Positions 5,736-7,015 of a stretch of DNA of 7,015 nucleotides are shown here, piece after piece. The translations under genes and the position numbers were made by a program. The notes under the pieces are model-generated. The model searched no databases. It saw only the letters and a list, made by a program, of their open reading frames with translations, and had not been told where the DNA came from. Numbering within the stretch: the first letter of the stretch is position 1; every line of letters starts with the position of its first letter. The stretch is from Ilumatobacteraceae bacterium (GTDB taxonomy: Bacteria; Actinomycetota; Acidimicrobiia; Acidimicrobiales; Ilumatobacteraceae), in contig JALOLG010000073.1 in the NCBI GenBank assembly GCA_025456105.1, positions 1 to 7,015 on the forward strand. Reading direction: 5' to 3'.

Positions 5736-6959
5736 GTGACCGCTCCGCTCGACGGCATCCGCGTGCTCGACTTCACCCGTGTGCTGTCAGGCCCGCACTG
5801 CACCCGCATGCTCGCCGACCTCGGCGCCGACGTCATCAAGGTCGAGCCGCCCGCCGGCGACCTCACCCGGTTCGCGAACCCGCGGGTGAACAGCCTGTCG
5901 ACCTACTTCGTGCAGCAGAACACCGGGAAGCGGAACATCAGCCTCGACCTCAACCGACCCGAGGCGGTCGAGCTGCTGCTGTCGCTCGCGGAGCGGTGCG
6001 ACGTGCTGGTGGAGAACTTCCGGCCGGGCGTGATGGACCGCAACGGACTCGGCTACGAGGCGGTGGCCGCCCGCAACCCGAGCCTCGTGTACACGTCGAT
6101 CACCGGCTACGGCACGACCGGCCCGTGGGTGCACCGGCGCGCGTATGCGCCGGTGGTGGGCGCCGAGACCGGCCTCACACGCTCGCAGGGCGACGCCCGC
6201 GGCGGCCACTACGTGAACGACCCCCACAGTCACGGCGACGTGTATACGTCGCTCGAGGCGTGCTCCGCCATCCTCGCCGCACTGGTGCAGCGCGGCCGCA
6301 CGGGTCGGGGTCAGTGGATCGACGTGTCGATGGCCCAGTCGCTGCTCTACGTCAACGAGCACCTGCACGACGCGCTGTGGGACGGCGAGGTCGACCCGGG
6401 TTGGATCCGCAGCTACCAGCCGGGCGAGTACGCAGTGGTCACGGTCGCCAACGGCGAGACCGTCGTGGTGAGCGGCCATCCTGCCGAGCGCGGAACATTC
6501 GACCGCTTCGCCACGGCGATGGGCCGACCCGACCTGCTCGTCGACCCGCGCTTCGCCGACGTCGAGTCGCGCCTGGCCCACCTCGACGAGCTGCACGAGA
6601 TCATCGCCGAGTACGCGGCCGGCGTGCCCGACGCGCACACCTTCGAGGAGCACTTCGCCGAGTTCGAGCTCGCGGTCGGCGTCCTGCGAACGGCGCGCGA
6701 GATCTGCGAGACGGACTGGGCGGCCGCGCGCGACGTGGTGGTGTCGGTCCCCGATCGAGGCGACGGCGTCGTGCGCGTGCCGAACGCCCCCTGGCGGTTC
6801 AGCGACGCGCCGGAGGTGGGGCTGCACGGCATCCCGAAGTACCGGGGCGAGGACAACCGCGCCGTGCTCTCGGAGCTGCTCGGCCTCGACGACGCCACCA
6901 TCGACCGGCTCGACGCCGACGGAGTGCTGTCGAGTCGGGTGCCGCCCACGGCGCGCTGA
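5736..6959 (+). CDS. CaiB/BaiF (class III) CoA-transferase family protein
   Basis: The product is a class III CoA transferase of 407 residues. The family moves CoA between carboxylic acids through an aspartyl-CoA thioester in an interlocked homodimer; formyl-CoA, carnitine and bile-acid CoA transferases belong here. The N-terminus PLDGIRVLDFTRVLSGP is the family's usual opening, followed by LGADVIKVEPP, NTGKRNISLDL, and VENFRPGV. Asp168 in SHGDVYTSLEA fits the catalytic Asp position, and RGRTGRGQWIDVSM follows it as expected. The C-terminal end has RFADVESR and the closing segment with GIPKYRGEDN. The GTG at 5736 is chosen because family proteins start with this PLDGIRVLD segment. An in-frame ATG at 5718 would add six residues. 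The substrate (an alpha-methylacyl-CoA racemase-like role is also possible in this superfamily) cannot be told. It is divergent from the kinase and probably cotranscribed with the next gene. Confidence 0.92.
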   Translation: MTAPLDGIRVLDFTRVLSGPHCTRMLADLGADVIKVEPPAGDLTRFANPRVNSLSTYFVQQNTGKRNISLDLNRPEAVELLLSLAERCDVLVENFRPGVMDRNGLGYEAVAARNPSLVYTSITGYGTTGPWVHRRAYAPVVGAETGLTRSQGDARGGHYVNDPHSHGDVYTSLEACSAILAALVQRGRTGRGQWIDVSMAQSLLYVNEHLHDALWDGEVDPGWIRSYQPGEYAVVTVANGETVVVSGHPAERGTFDRFATAMGRPDLLVDPRFADVESRLAHLDELHEIIAEYAAGVPDAHTFEEHFAEFELAVGVLRTAREICETDWAAARDVVVSVPDRGDGVVRVPNAPWRFSDAPEVGLHGIPKYRGEDNRAVLSELLGLDDATIDRLDADGVLSSRVPPTAR

Positions 6960-6969
6960 GCGAGCCGCC

Positions 6970-7015
6970 GTGCCGATCACGTTCCCCGTCCGGCCGATGA
7001 AGGCGGTGCTCGGCT
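6970..7015 (+). CDS. start of an unidentified gene, cut by the window end
   Basis: A GTG at 6970, 10 nt after the CoA transferase stop, opens a frame that runs to the window edge and reads (M)PITFPVRPMKAVLG. Only 15 codons are present. The words PVRPMKA recall the first residues of ATP-dependent DNA ligases, where a similar P-x-x-PM-x-A segment precedes the adenylation domain, but this is a weak guess. No Shine-Dalgarno sequence is visible, and the close spacing suggests cotranscription with the CoA transferase. Confidence 0.4.
   Translation, partial: MPITFPVRPMKAVLG

Noticed and set aside
2875..5739. 954-codon open frame on the + strand crossing the hydrolase, DAC and kinase genes
   Set aside because: It reads as low-complexity Arg/Pro/Gly-rich sequence and overlaps three genes with intact catalytic motifs in other frames. 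Stop codons are rare in this frame because of high GC.
6920..6934. GAGTGCTGTCG also found after the ligase gene (1938-1948)
   Set aside because: The copy at 6922-6932 lies inside the CoA transferase coding region, has no inverted partner, and is a short match likely due to chance.
1..7015. tRNA, rRNA, CRISPR array, insertion sequence or phage genes
   Set aside because: No cloverleaf-like segment, regularly spaced repeat, transposase motif or phage-type protein was seen in any part of the window.

Overview
The window is GC-rich (roughly 70%), densely coded DNA with strong G/C third-position bias, frequent GTG starts and almost no Shine-Dalgarno sequences. This points to a high-GC actinomycete. 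The mix of genes (a FadD-type acyl-CoA ligase, an SDR, an alpha/beta hydrolase and a CaiB-type CoA transferase) would suit an Acidimicrobiia/Ilumatobacter-like lineage, but that placement is an inference from style only.

Layout. Bases 1-36 hold a 36-bp near-perfect palindrome. A long-chain acyl-CoA ligase (104-1924, +) follows. The 161-nt gap after it holds a cluster of inverted repeats that is probably a terminator, then a likely leaderless promoter. A two-gene unit on the + strand comes next: an SDR oxidoreductase (2086-2823) and, 7 nt later, an alpha/beta hydrolase (2831-3775). Facing them on the - strand is a second two-gene unit: a PfkB-family kinase (about 5628 down to 4771) and, 9 nt later, a protein with a C-terminal diadenylate-cyclase-like (DisA_N/DAC) domain (4761 down to 3790). 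The convergent stop codons are 14 nt apart. Divergent from the kinase is a CaiB/BaiF class III CoA transferase (5736-6959, +). The first 15 codons of another gene start 10 nt after it and run off the window.

How the genes may work together. The ligase, SDR, hydrolase and CoA transferase are all typical of acyl-CoA or carboxylic-acid metabolism, but no dedicated pathway can be read from the window. The most interesting locus is the kinase/DAC pair. The DAC protein has an N-terminal region of about 180 residues that is neither the CdaA membrane anchor nor followed by the DisA helix-hairpin-helix tail. Its nucleotide-binding RHR motif reads RHT, so it may be a divergent cyclic-dinucleotide synthase or a degenerate nucleotide sensor. 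A second recurrent signal is a -10-like hexamer with A at -11 and T at -7 relative to the start codon. It fits four of the genes exactly and a fifth with a 2-nt offset, which suggests widespread leaderless transcription here.
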